Part shown: piece after piece, positions 17,732-25,603 of the stretch
How the letters are laid out: each line of letters starts with the position of its first letter
Numbering within the stretch: position 1 is the stretch's first letter
NCBI GenBank assembly: GCA_949482135.1
Contig: CASYFC010000002.1
Location: 62,001-126,000, forward strand
Direction of reading: 5' to 3'
Source: an uncultured Clostridia bacterium
GTDB taxonomy: Bacteria; Bacillota; Clostridia; TANB77; CAG-508
DNA length: 64,000 nt
Translations under genes and position numbers: made by a program
The notes under the pieces: generated by a model
The model's database searches: none
What the model saw: only the letters and a program-made list of their open reading frames with translations
Told to the model about the DNA's origin: nothing

Positions 17732-17901
17732 ATTTTATTACCTCCAAATTTGATTTTTTGAGAATAAAAAAAACTAGAATTATTTTTTATTCTAGGTTTA
17801 ATATTGTAAGCATTAAGCTCATAATTTTTTAAATAAATTATTTGAAATTCATTTACTGAATCAAGTTGATTTTTAAAATCTTTAAATTGTATTTTTTCCA
17901 T
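17728..17901 (-). CDS. 57-residue protein translationally coupled to the relaxase
   Basis: Starts at ATG 17901 with AGAAAGGAAAT 7-9 bases upstream and ends with TGA overlapping the relaxase ATG (ATGA). The product begins MEKIQFKDFKNQLDSVNEF and ends KIKFGGNKI; it is basic and probably helical at the N-terminus. I do not recognise it, but its place between oriT and mob suggests an auxiliary relaxosome or regulatory peptide. Confidence 0.6.
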   Translation of the reverse strand: MEKIQFKDFKNQLDSVNEFQIIYLKNYELNAYNIKPRIKNNSSFFYSQKIKFGGNKI

Positions 17902-17966
17902 TAAATTATTTCCTTTCTAAAATTTTCAATGGAACTCACCCAAAAGCCATAATATCATCTACTTTT

Positions 17967-18000
17967 GGAAAAGTTCCATAACACACTATGGAACTTTTAG
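17967..18000 (-). other. oriT: origin of transfer (oriT), pMV158/MobV type
   Basis: An inverted repeat AAAAGTTCCATA / TATGGAACTTTT (17969-17980 and 17986-17997) frames, on the minus strand, the sequence TAGTGTGTTA (17988-17979). This equals the known pMV158 nick region TAGTGTG/TTA, so the nick is predicted between 17982 and 17981 on the minus strand. It lies upstream of the MobV gene, as in rolling-circle plasmids. Confidence 0.8.
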
Positions 18001-18164
18001 AAAGTTCCTCGTGTGCAAAAGAGAAAATCCCTTTTGAAACCCTATAAAAATATTGAAATCTCAATGTTTTCGCTAATTTTCATTAAAATTTTAAAAAAAT
18101 ATTAACAAAACACTTGCAAAACAAAAGTAGTGGTATTTCAATAATTTTGCGATAAGTAACAAAT

Positions 18165-18176
18165 CCTGCCCACCAA
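18165..18176 (+). repeat. right attachment repeat (attR)
   Basis: CCTGCCCACCAA, identical to the end of tRNA-Tyr; it marks the right edge of the mobile element. Confidence 0.8.
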
Positions 18177-18210
18177 GAAGTAGTATAATGAATACTACTT
18201 CTTTTTTATT
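18175..18210 (+). terminator. original tRNA-Tyr terminator, displaced by the element
   Basis: Perfect 12-bp stem AAGAAGTAGTAT / ATACTACTTCTT with T-run, directly after attR. Before insertion it would have followed the tRNA. Confidence 0.75.
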
Positions 18211-18251
18211 TAAAGAATTATAAGTATATTGGATTCAAAAAGGAGGACAAG

Positions 18252-18342
18252 AAAATAGTCCAGTGGACTATTTTTCCTACGTAACTTGCCGAATTCATTT
18301 TTGCCTACTAAGAAGTAGTTAGAGTTATAACTACTTCTTTTT
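18252..18342 (+). repeat. palindrome and second, related terminator
   Basis: AAAATAGTCCA-G-TGGACTATTTT (18252-18274), then TTGCCTACTAAGAAGTAG (18301-18318) starting a second hairpin AAGAAGTAGTTA / TAACTACTTCTT (18310-18339). The second block looks like a diverged copy of the attR-terminator junction, perhaps the scar of an older insertion. Confidence 0.5.
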
Positions 18343-18433
18343 ATATATTTAGATAAAATATGATATAATAAAAATGCAAAAAATTGTAACTTTTTTTAAA
18401 CTTACAAGTATATATCATTGAAAGTAGGTAAAA

Positions 18434-18983
18434 ATGGAAAAAGATTTGGATATGAAATTATATAATGAATATTTAGGTGGAGAAAAAAGTGCTTTTGAGA
18501 TTCTATATAACAAGTATAAAGATAGAATACAATATTTTATTTTTAATATAGTTAAAGATTATGAAAAAGCAGAAGATATAACTCAAGAGGTTTTTATATA
18601 CATATTACAAAATAGAGTAAGAGAAGACTGTAGTTTTAAATATTATCTATATTTAGTGGCTAAAAGTAGGGCATATAATTATATTAATACTGAAAAAAGA
18701 AGAACAGAGATAAATGATAAATATTTTTTATTAGAATTTGAGCAAGTTCAAAAAGATATTAGTGATATTGTAATGAAAAAGGAAACAGAAAAAGAAGTTA
18801 TAAAAGCTATAAATATGTTAGATGACAAATATAGGAATGCAATATATTTAATTAAAATTGAAGAACTTTCCTATAGGAAAACTGCAGAAATTATTCGGAC
18901 AAACTATTGAAAATACAAAAATACTTGTTCATAGAGGAAAAAAAGAATTAAGAAAAATCTTACTAAAGAAAGGAGTTGATGAT
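18434..18983 (+). CDS. ECF-type sigma factor, requires +1 frameshift at CGG
   Basis: Region 2 is clear (FEILYNKYKDRIQYFIFNIV, then DYEKAEDITQEVFIYIL), as is the start of region 4 (AIYLIKIEELSYRKTAEII). At codon 155, CGG (18896-18898), the zero frame ends within four codons (158 residues). Skipping the C restores the rest of the HTH, GQTIENTKILVHRGKKELRK, with the Gly expected in the turn. After the shift there is no stop before the ATG of the next gene (18984, same frame), so the shifted product would run on into the membrane partner. GAAAGTAGG precedes the start. A decayed operon is the alternative. Confidence 0.65.
18896..18899 (+). other. candidate +1 recoding site (CGGA) in sigma gene
   Basis: Frame 0 reads ATT ATT CGG ACA AAC TAT TGA; skipping C18896 gives ATT ATT GGA CAA ACT ATT GAA. 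Confidence 0.6.
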
Positions 18984-20058
18984 ATGAATAAAGTTTTAAA
19001 AGTAGTATTAATAGTAATTTTAACTACAATTATATTAACAGGAATAACTTATGCAGGTATTAAAATATATGAAGAAATTAAAGGACAAGCGACCATGACA
19101 CCAGTTTATACAAGTAAAATTTCAAGTATAGACAACAATAAAGTTTGGGTTGGAACATTTAATTTAGTATGGAATGATTTTATGAATGATGTAATTGGAA
19201 AAGAGATTCTATTTGAAGATGGATATTCGGAACTTGCTAATGAATTAAATAAACAAACATTTACAACTAAAGAATTAGCTGAAAACTCATATTTTAAAAT
19301 TCATGGAAATGCTAATATAGAATTAAAAAATAAAATAGAAGATGGGATAAAAGAAAAATTTAATGAAAAAAGTAAAATAATTGATAAATTTAATTGGAAA
19401 CTAAATGATAACAGTTATATTTTATATGCGATGTTAAAAAAGGAATTTAATTACTTAGAGGAATTTCAAAGATTAGAAGATGATACATTTGGAAATTCAG
19501 AAGAGAATGTTAAGTATTTTGGAATAAAATCACGTGTAATAGATGAAGCAAGAAAAAATATAGAAATATTATTTTATGATTCGGAAGAAGAATTGGCAAT
19601 AAAGCTAAAAACCAAAGAAGGTGATGAAATTTATCTATTTAAAACTTCAGGAGAAAATAAATCATTTGAAGAAAATTATCAAGAAATGAATGTTAGAAAA
19701 AAGTCTGAAATATAATGGAGAGAAAGAATGTCAAGAAAATGATACTATAAAAATACCATTTATAAAAGTGAATGAAGAAATAAATTATGATGAATTATGT
19801 GGTAGATACATAAAAGATTCGAAAATGTATCTTGTACAAGCTCTACAAACAATTGATTTTGATTTAACTAACTATGGTGGAAGCGTGATAAGCGAGGCTG
19901 CAATACAAACATATAGAAGTACTTCTATGTTAGAATATGGAAGAAAATTTATATTTAATACAGATTTTTTGTTATATATAAAAGAATCTGATAAACAAAT
20001 ACCATATTTTGCTTTAAAAGTAGACGATATTAAAGTTTTACAATCAAATAAAAAATAA
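18984..20058 (+). pseudogene. membrane-anchored sigma-partner protein, frameshifted in an A-run
   Basis: Starts MNKVLKVV with AAAGGAG upstream; one transmembrane helix (about 4-28), then an outer domain of about 330 residues. The first frame ends at 19715. The protein continues in the +1 frame if one A is dropped from the AAAAAA run at about 19695-19700, joining NVRK to SLKYNGEKE and then INYDELCGRYIKDSKM and FIFNTDFLLYIKESDK to 20058. The last phrases resemble a serpin-like C-terminus. The break is not at CGG, so an ordinary indel or transcriptional slippage on the A-run are both possible. It follows the sigma gene and may be its anti-sigma factor. Confidence 0.6.
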
Positions 20059-20137
20059 AAAGAAAGGAGGATAATGGATTAAACTTTTATAAAAATAATG
20101 TAATTATTAAAAAATTTATATAAAATAGGAGGTAAAA

Positions 20138-20511
20138 ATGAATAAACTAAATCTTCTAAAAAAGTAGGAATTATAATTTTAGTACTTATCTTATCTAATT
20201 TTTCTTGCAAAGTACATGCAACAAATAATTTTGATATGATAAAGAATGATAGTACAAAGAAAATACTTGATGTTGACAAACCAATAGAAGTTATTTCAGA
20301 ATGTATAACAAATGAGATGCCTGAAATTAATACAAAGTCGCAAGATATATTAAAAATTTTTGAAAAAGATGATTTACAAGTTCAGGATATAAAAAAGGTA
20401 GAAAAGATATATGATACTATTTTGGATAGAGAGACGACACGAATTAAAACTGAAAATATTGAACTAGACATAGATATAAATGGAGATGTTGTAAGGTATA
20501 AAAATTTTTAA
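20138..20511 (+). pseudogene. secreted protein with frameshift right after the start codon
   Basis: AGGAGGTAAAA and ATG at 20138 start a frame that ends after nine codons. From 20149 the -1 frame gives KSSKKVGIIILVLILSNFSC, a good signal peptide, then about 100 residues ending DINGDVVRYKNF at 20511. One base seems lost between 20147 and 20151. The mature part looks like an isolated YcdB/PepSY-like N-terminal segment. It probably belonged to the same envelope-stress operon as the sigma factor upstream. No CGG is involved. Confidence 0.5.
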
Positions 20512-20522
20512 AGAATGTTTAA

Positions 20523-20569
20523 AAAAGGAGAAGAGCTATTATAATGCAATAGCTCTTTTAATCTCCTTA
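20523..20569 (+). terminator. rho-independent terminator
   Basis: Stem AAGAGCTATT / AATAGCTCTT inside an outer AGGAG / CTCCT pair, followed by TTTTAA. Confidence 0.6.
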
Positions 20570-20628
20570 TACTGGGGACAATCTGCTTCAATTTGACCGC
20601 ATCTACTACATTCAACTCTAGTTTGTTC
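20539..20628 (-). pseudogene. fragment of a cysteine-rich protein
   Basis: On the minus strand a frame without a start codon reads IEQTRVECSRCGQIEADCPQ and ends AIAL-stop inside the terminator. The CxxC...C pattern resembles a small zinc ribbon. It has no ribosome site and is closed by a stop upstream, so it is at most a gene relic. Confidence 0.3.
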
Positions 20629-20712
20629 TATATAAAATTTGATTTTTATGTAAATCTGTTATATAATATATAAATCTAATAGTCTATATGACTTTAAATA
20701 GGAGGAATAGAA

Positions 20713-21045
20713 ATGACAAAACGGAGAAATTTGCTTGTGGTAATTATCACCCTCATGTTCATGTGTATGTCCTTAACAGGATGTACCGGAGTAGATCACG
20801 AAAGTGCTTACATCGAAGATGAAGCAGAAAAAAAACCAGAGATTAAAGGAGAAAAAGTAAAAGGCCTTGTTTGCATTGAAACTATCAAAATTGATATGGG
20901 AGAAGGATATAAAGAGATGTCTCAGACTATTTTATATGATCCAGAAACCCATGTAATGTTTTCGGCTTTTTATTGGGGAGGAGATCTCTGTGTTAATGAA
21001 ATGCATAATTCTGATGGAACCTTGAGACTATATGAGTCAAACTGA
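20713..21045 (+). CDS. small lipoprotein of foreign composition
   Basis: 110 residues. A lipoprotein signal peptide (MTKRRNLL, core, lipobox LTGC at Cys 24) is followed by a short outer domain containing LYDPETHVMFSAFYWGG and NSDGTLRLYESN, which recalls DUF6440-type small proteins. AGGAGG lies 7 bases before the ATG. GC content is raised, and codon 4 is an in-frame CGG (R of TKRR). It has its own terminator. An acquired single-gene cassette. Confidence 0.65.
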   Translation: MTKRRNLLVVIITLMFMCMSLTGCTGVDHESAYIEDEAEKKPEIKGEKVKGLVCIETIKIDMGEGYKEMSQTILYDPETHVMFSAFYWGGDLCVNEMHNSDGTLRLYESN

Positions 21046-21050
21046 TTAAG

Positions 21051-21110
21051 AAATGGAAAATGATGGATAAAATTCAATGTAGAATTTTTATCCATCATTT
21101 TCCATTTTTA
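21051..21110 (+). terminator. long terminator hairpin
   Basis: Stem of about 25 bp (AAATGGAAAATGATGGATAA and its complement at 21089-21108) with a short loop and T-run. Confidence 0.8.
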
Positions 21111-21252
21111 CTAATTCCAAACATATATTTATTCCAAGATTACACTAGTAACTTTTCAATTTTATTTTTTATACATAAATAAAAATTATATTGGATTTAA
21201 TTATAATATATGCTAAAATAATTTTATAAATAAATAATAAGGAGAAAAAGAT

Positions 21253-21507
21253 ATGGAAGAAAGAGAAGTAAGACCATTTACAATGTGGAGACATTTTAAA
21301 GGAGCAAAATCTTTTGTAATTACAGTAGCAATGCACAGCGAAACAGGAGAAAAATTAGTTGTTTATCGTTGTATGGATAACAATGGTAAAACAAACCATA
21401 AAGATGGTATTTATGCAAGACCATTAGAAATGTTTCTATCAGAAGTAGATCATGAAAAATATCCGGATGTTACTCAAAAATATCGCTTTGAAGAGATTGT
21501 AGAATAA
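21253..21507 (+). CDS. DUF1653 family protein
   Basis: 84 residues, matching the family over its length: VRPFTMWRHFKGAKSFVITV, AMHSETGEKLVVYRC, ARPLEMFLSEVDHEKYPDV and QKYRFE. DUF1653 proteins are small cytoplasmic beta-rich proteins of unknown role, common in Firmicutes. AAGGAGAAAAAG precedes the ATG. The leucine-rich gene follows 28 bases later. Confidence 0.9.
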   Translation: MEEREVRPFTMWRHFKGAKSFVITVAMHSETGEKLVVYRCMDNNGKTNHKDGIYARPLEMFLSEVDHEKYPDVTQKYRFEEIVE

Positions 21508-21535
21508 TATATAGATATAATTTTAGGAGATACAC

Positions 21536-23182
21536 ATGATAAATAAAAAAGAATTTGAAAAATTACTACAAGTAATTTTTCAAATAGAAAATAAAATTGT
21601 TGAAGTAAAAATTTTAAATCAGTTTGATAAAGCTAAAGAATATGAAAATAAATTAGAAATTATTAGACTTAAAGCAAAAGATATTGTTTTAGATAATGAA
21701 AATAAATCAAACGGATTTGATGAATTATCTTTAGATGTATTAAGATTATTAATATTATTGGATTCAGACATAGATTATTATATTTTAAAAACTAATAACA
21801 TAATAGAAAGTGCTAATGATAATAAAATAGATGCTGAAGCATTAAAAAAAATAAAACAATTATGGGAAAGCTTAGAAAAAGATATTAAATTCTGGAATAA
21901 GGAAGAACATAATCCAATAGAAGAAATTGAATATAATAAACATATTGGAAAAATAACTTTAGAAATTATAGCTTTTCAACTTCAAACAGAAGGTGTATTA
22001 GATTTTAATAAAGTTTTTAAATATTGCAAAAAAGAATTCTTACAAAATGCCATAAAAGAAATTTTATTTGAAGGAGCAAGTGAAGAATTTAAAGATGAAA
22101 TAAGAAGAAGTAGATTATTAAATCTTGCTAAAAGTATGAATGAAAAAGACTTATATGATTATAAATTATGGAAAGAAGTTTTAATAATAATAAATGTTAG
22201 AGCAAGAGATGATCATATAGAAATGATAGGGAATTTTCAAGAAAAAGAAAAAAATAATATTGTCAATATAAAATATAAAAATACTTTTGCATCTAGTGAA
22301 GATATATCTATAAAAGAATATAATCTAGAACCATTATATGAAGAATCGATATTTAAAGAATTAAAAAAATGGTTTTCTAGAATAAGTGAAAATGCAAGAC
22401 AAAATAGAATGGCATTTACTTGGAAAACTATAAAAGGACCATCATTTAAAATTGAAAGTGTTGATGGTGATACTAAATTTGCTATACAAAATATAGATAA
22501 AGCTATAGTACAAAATGCTAAAAAGCTTACAATTGCTACAAATGGAGTATCAAAATATAATTTTGGAAAAGATTCAAAATGGGAGAATTTAGAAGAAATA
22601 ACTTTTTTGGAAGGAAAAAATACAGCTAGTATTAATTTAAGTCCAGATAAAACTTATAGTTGTATTGGAAATGATTCTTTTGTAGAATGTACTAAACTTA
22701 AAAAAATTTTATTTGGTAATATTGAGATGATAGGAGAAAGAGCTTTTAAAAATTGTACTAGCCTCTCAGATATTACTTTTAATTCAAATTTGAAAAATAT
22801 TGGAGAAGATGCTTTCTGTGATTGTTATAATCTTACTAGAGTCAAATTTTTAGGAAACTTACAATTATACATTTTAGATAGACCGCAAAATATAATTAAT
22901 TGTTTTAAAGGTACAAAATTAGAAGAAATTATTTATAAAGATATAGATGATGCTTTTAATTTTGCTATTATTGATTGTCCATTTTTAAAACGAATATTAA
23001 TATCAAGTTTATCAAACATATCTATTCCTTTTAAAATCTGTAAGTATAGACTTGGAAGGCAAGAAGGAATTGTATCTTTTGTTGGAGAAAAATCGCTTAA
23101 TTTATGGAAGAAAAAAAACAGTACTATAAGATTTTTTGAGCTTACAGAAGAAGATAAGAAAAAATATAATATTAATAATTAA
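21536..23182 (+). CDS. leucine-rich-repeat (BspA-like, LRR_5) protein
   Basis: 548 residues, no signal peptide. The N-terminal third is helical and begins with a UvrB/C-motif-like hairpin (VEVKILNQFDKAKEYENKLE). Residues about 300-480 hold BspA-type repeats: CTKLKKILFGNIEMIGERAF, NCTSLSDITFNSNLKNIGEDAF, CDCYNLTRVKFLGNL. Such repeats bind proteins; without a signal peptide this one is probably cytoplasmic, which is unusual for BspA-like proteins. TAGGAGATACAC precedes the ATG. Confidence 0.75.
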   Translation: MINKKEFEKLLQVIFQIENKIVEVKILNQFDKAKEYENKLEIIRLKAKDIVLDNENKSNGFDELSLDVLRLLILLDSDIDYYILKTNNIIESANDNKIDAEALKKIKQLWESLEKDIKFWNKEEHNPIEEIEYNKHIGKITLEIIAFQLQTEGVLDFNKVFKYCKKEFLQNAIKEILFEGASEEFKDEIRRSRLLNLAKSMNEKDLYDYKLWKEVLIIINVRARDDHIEMIGNFQEKEKNNIVNIKYKNTFASSEDISIKEYNLEPLYEESIFKELKKWFSRISENARQNRMAFTWKTIKGPSFKIESVDGDTKFAIQNIDKAIVQNAKKLTIATNGVSKYNFGKDSKWENLEEITFLEGKNTASINLSPDKTYSCIGNDSFVECTKLKKILFGNIEMIGERAFKNCTSLSDITFNSNLKNIGEDAFCDCYNLTRVKFLGNLQLYILDRPQNIINCFKGTKLEEIIYKDIDDAFNFAIIDCPFLKRILISSLSNISIPFKICKYRLGRQEGIVSFVGEKSLNLWKKKNSTIRFFELTEEDKKKYNINN

Positions 23183-23214
23183 GAATACTTGAAATATAGT
23201 ATTCTTTCTTTATT

Positions 23215-23266
23215 TGGTGGCTTCAAGTGGAATCGAAACACTGACACAGGGATTTTCAGTCCTCAG
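23215..23266 (-). pseudogene. inverted 3' fragment of tRNA-Phe
   Basis: Reading the minus strand gives GGACTGAAAATCCCTGTGTC, then CAGTGTTTCGATTCCACTTG and AAGCCACCA. This matches the anticodon-to-CCA part of the intact tRNA-Phe at 23657-23732 with a few changes. The 5' third is missing. It lies in opposite orientation 400 bases from the real gene, perhaps an old att scar or a copy made by recombination. Confidence 0.7.
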
Positions 23267-23397
23267 GTCTATATTAAATTTGTAAAATAAAAATTTTAAA
23301 AAAGTATTGACAATTAAATGATAACGAATTATAATAGTTTTGTTGCTGATGAAGAATATAAAATCTAAATCAACAATAAAAAAATTAAATAAAAGTG

Positions 23398-23426
23398 TTG
23401 ACAAAAAGAACTTGATATAGTAAAAT
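23398..23426 (+). promoter_or_regulatory. promoter of the tRNA cluster
   Basis: TTGACA (23398-23403), 17 bases, TAAAAT (23421-23426). Confidence 0.75.
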
Positions 23427-23460
23427 AAATCACGTCAGTGAGGTCACCACTAACAAAAAT

Positions 23461-23536
23461 GGTCGCTTAGCTCAGCTGGGAGAGCATCTGCCTTACAAGC
23501 AGGAGGTCATAGGTTCGAACCCTATAGCGACCACCA
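23461..23536 (+). tRNA. tRNA-Val (TAC)
   Basis: Acceptor GGTCGCT / AGCGACC, D-arm GCTCAGCTGGGAGAGC, anticodon loop CTTACAA with TAC, T-arm AGGTTCGAACCCT, CCA encoded. First of three co-transcribed tRNAs. Confidence 0.95.
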
Positions 23537-23542
23537 TTTTTT

Positions 23543-23619
23543 GGCCTGGTAGTTCAGTTGGTTAGAATGCCGCCCTGTCACGGCGGAGGTCGACGGTTCG
23601 AGCCCGTTCCAGGTCGCCA
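23543..23619 (+). tRNA. tRNA-Asp (GTC)
   Basis: Acceptor GGCCTGG / CCAGGTC, anticodon arm CCGCCCTGTCACGGCGG with GTC, T-arm CGGTTCGAGCCCG, discriminator G, CCA encoded. It follows tRNA-Val by six bases. Confidence 0.95.
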
Positions 23620-23620
23620 A

Positions 23621-23650
23621 AAATATCTAGTGACAAACTAGATATTTTTT
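23621..23650 (+). terminator. hairpin between tRNA-Asp and tRNA-Phe
   Basis: AAATATCTAG / CTAGATATTT stem with T-run. Either a partial terminator or a processing hairpin. Confidence 0.65.
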
Positions 23651-23656
23651 ATATAA

Positions 23657-23732
23657 GGCTTCATAGCTCAGTTGGTAGAGCAGGGGACTGAAAATCCCCG
23701 TGTCAGTGGTTCGATTCCACTTGAAGCCACCA
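23657..23732 (+). tRNA. tRNA-Phe (GAA)
   Basis: Acceptor GGCTTCA / TGAAGCC, anticodon arm GGGGACTGAAAATCCCC with GAA, T-arm TGGTTCGATTCCA, CCA encoded. A partial inverted copy is at 23215-23266. Confidence 0.95.
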
Positions 23733-23735
23733 TAG

Positions 23736-23773
23736 AAAATAGTATCTACAATTTAGTAGATGCTATTTTTTTT
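23736..23773 (+). terminator. terminator of the tRNA cluster
   Basis: AAATAGTATCTAC / GTAGATGCTATTT stem, T-run. Confidence 0.75.
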
Positions 23774-23803
23774 ATAAAATTTATGTGGAATTGAAAAGGA
23801 ACG

Positions 23804-23847
23804 AAAAAAGCCCCAACTTCAAAATTAATTGAAGTTAGAGCTTTTTC
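23804..23847. terminator. terminator for the minus-strand gene at 23853
   Basis: AAAAAGCCCCAACTTCAA / TTGAAGTTAGAGCTTTTT stem, A-run on one side and T-run on the other. Confidence 0.65.
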
Positions 23848-23852
23848 TTATT

Positions 23853-24317
23853 TTATACTGCTTTTCTGTAGGTTATAATGAATGTGTGATAAGGTCCAGT
23901 GTACTGAAATGCATATGAACCTATTGAAATATCAAATATTTCATATTCATTTCCTAGAGAACTAAGGAAATTGGTAAGCTCTTCTTCTGTATCTGTTTCA
24001 AATATAGAGTATTTATAATGGATATTTGCTTCCTCAGAACTATCGTTTAATTTATACAATATAGCATAAATGTTATAAGGCCCTGTATACTGGAATGCAT
24101 ATGAACTATTTGAAACAGATACAATTGTGTAACGGTCATCACTGTCTAATTTGTTTAAGAAGTTTGTATATTCTGTGGAATCTTCTGTTTCCCAAAAAGA
24201 ATAATCATTAACTTCCTGAAGTGTTTCTGAATTTTGTATTGGTTCTGATCTAGAATTACTAATGCAACAGAATAAAATTACCAGACACTCTACTAACACA
24301 AGGATCTGCTTATACAT
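23853..24317 (-). CDS. small exported protein with a duplicated domain
   Basis: 154 residues, ATG at 24317 with AGGAGGTAAGT just upstream. The N-terminus (MYKQILVLVECLVILFCCISN) is a hydrophobic signal or anchor. The mature part is two copies of a 50-residue unit: TEYTNFLNKLDSDDRYTIVS then SSYAFQYTGPYNIYAILYKL, and ELTNFLSSLGNEYEIFDISI then GSYAFQYTGPYHTFIITYRK. The YAFQYTGPY block is identical in both. Family not recognised; tandem duplication is plain. Confidence 0.65.
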   Translation of the reverse strand: MYKQILVLVECLVILFCCISNSRSEPIQNSETLQEVNDYSFWETEDSTEYTNFLNKLDSDDRYTIVSVSNSSYAFQYTGPYNIYAILYKLNDSSEEANIHYKYSIFETDTEEELTNFLSSLGNEYEIFDISIGSYAFQYTGPYHTFIITYRKAV

Positions 24318-24530
24318 ACTTACCTCCTAACAATTGTTATATGAGGAATCAACAAAAGGATATCATTATTTAATTCCCGATATCTAGGAATAATTTGCCA
24401 AATTATATCATAATTTACATAAGATTGCAAATCGTTCTTTTTTATTAAATTAACTGTACAAATCGAAAAAAGTGTAGTAATATAATGGCACATATTTATA
24501 TATGTAATATTATGAAAAGGAGAAATACGT

Positions 24531-25559
24531 ATGGAGCAAGCAAAGCAAGTAAAAATTCCTGTGCAAAGAAAAGTTGGTGAAGTTTGGGCATTTATGTCTT
24601 TGAAATTCCATGATGGAGATGAAGACAAACAAAAGGTAGAAGAGCTTACTAAAGCACTTGAATCTGCTGGCATAAAAAATGTTGTTATGGCAAGAGATGT
24701 CGAAAAGTGGGGTCAAGCTGAAATTCCTTTTGGAAAGCAACTTATGCCTGATTTTGCATTTCCTGCAATGGAAAAGTGTGATATTTTTATTTGTGAGTTT
24801 TCTGAAAAGGGAGTTGGACTTGGAATAGGATCTGCCTACAATTTTGCCAAAAATCATCCTGTATATCTTATCGCAAAGCATGGGAGTGATATTTCAACTA
24901 CAATGGGAAATATTGCTAAAGAAGTTATTTTTTACGATAAGCCGGAGGATATTGTAGAGCCTTTTAAAAGGATAGTAAATCAAGTTCCTCGTGTTATATT
25001 AGCATCAAGTTCTGCAATTAGAAAACAACAGATGATTGATGCAGAAATTCCTTTTGAAGTTGCAATAAGTGATGCTGATGAAACTCCTAGTGAGAATAAA
25101 TCTTTTAGATCACAACTTTCTGAGATTGCAATGCGTAAAGCAATGGCTGTTTTAAATTCGACTGCAAACAGAGGCAAGCGTCTTATTGTTGCTGCTGATC
25201 AAAATATTGTGTTTGATGGAAAGATGTATGGTAAGCCTGAAAACATTGAAGAAGCACGTGAACTCATCAAAAAAATGCAAGGTAGAGATGATATCTATGC
25301 TTATACTGGAAATGCTGTATTAATTGCAGATGGAAACGAAATTTTGGAATCTGTTAATGTCACAGATATTGCTAGAATGAGTATGGATGAATTTTCTGAT
25401 GAAATCCTTGAAGATTATTTGAAAAATCACACACCTTTAAAAAGATGTGGAGGAATTTCTATCACAGATGCACATTTTCTTCATTTGAAAGAAGGAAAAT
25501 ATTCTACTGCTTGTGGTATGACAATTGAAATTGCAAAAGAAATGCGCAAAGCACTTTAA
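24531..25559 (+). CDS. fusion of a deoxyribosyltransferase-like domain and a Maf-like NTP pyrophosphatase
   Basis: 342 residues. Residues 1-150 have a Rossmann-like order ending MEKCDIFICEFSEKGVGLGIGSAYNF, which parallels the nucleotide-binding motif of nucleoside 2'-deoxyribosyltransferases and RCL (SLGVGYELGxA), but the Glu of that motif is replaced by Gly. Residues about 155-342 are Maf-like: PRVILASSSAIRKQQM, VAADQNIVFDGKMYGKP with the catalytic-type Asp, ELIKKMQGRD and YTGNAVLI. Maf proteins hydrolyse non-canonical or pyrimidine NTPs. The fusion suggests a nucleotide-sanitation or nucleotide-signal enzyme. Codon use is less AT-rich than in neighbours. AAAGGAGAAATACGT precedes the ATG. 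Confidence 0.7.
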   Translation: MEQAKQVKIPVQRKVGEVWAFMSLKFHDGDEDKQKVEELTKALESAGIKNVVMARDVEKWGQAEIPFGKQLMPDFAFPAMEKCDIFICEFSEKGVGLGIGSAYNFAKNHPVYLIAKHGSDISTTMGNIAKEVIFYDKPEDIVEPFKRIVNQVPRVILASSSAIRKQQMIDAEIPFEVAISDADETPSENKSFRSQLSEIAMRKAMAVLNSTANRGKRLIVAADQNIVFDGKMYGKPENIEEARELIKKMQGRDDIYAYTGNAVLIADGNEILESVNVTDIARMSMDEFSDEILEDYLKNHTPLKRCGGISITDAHFLHLKEGKYSTACGMTIEIAKEMRKAL

Positions 25560-25603
25560 GACTAAATATTACAAACTGAGTAACTAAGTAGTTACTTAAA
25601 AGG

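Larger units (their letters stand above)
12135..18176. mobile_element. integrative mobilizable element in tRNA-Tyr (MobV relaxase type)
   Basis: The element lies between two copies of CCTGCCCACCAA, at the tRNA 3' end (12135-12146) and at 18165-18176. It carries a tyrosine integrase pseudogene, an excisionase-like gene, a MobV relaxase, a short gene coupled to it and a pMV158-type oriT, but no type IV secretion genes, so it would move only with help from a conjugative element. Cargo genes (14107-16660) encode a Spo0A-C-like protein, a secreted protein of foreign composition and two anchored proteins. With two stops in the integrase it is probably locked in place. Confidence 0.85.

Noticed and set aside
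19690..19705. Programmed -1 frameshift at the A AAA AAG motif
   Set aside because: The motif is in the right phase for -1, but the continuing frame is +1 and the -1 frame stops at once.
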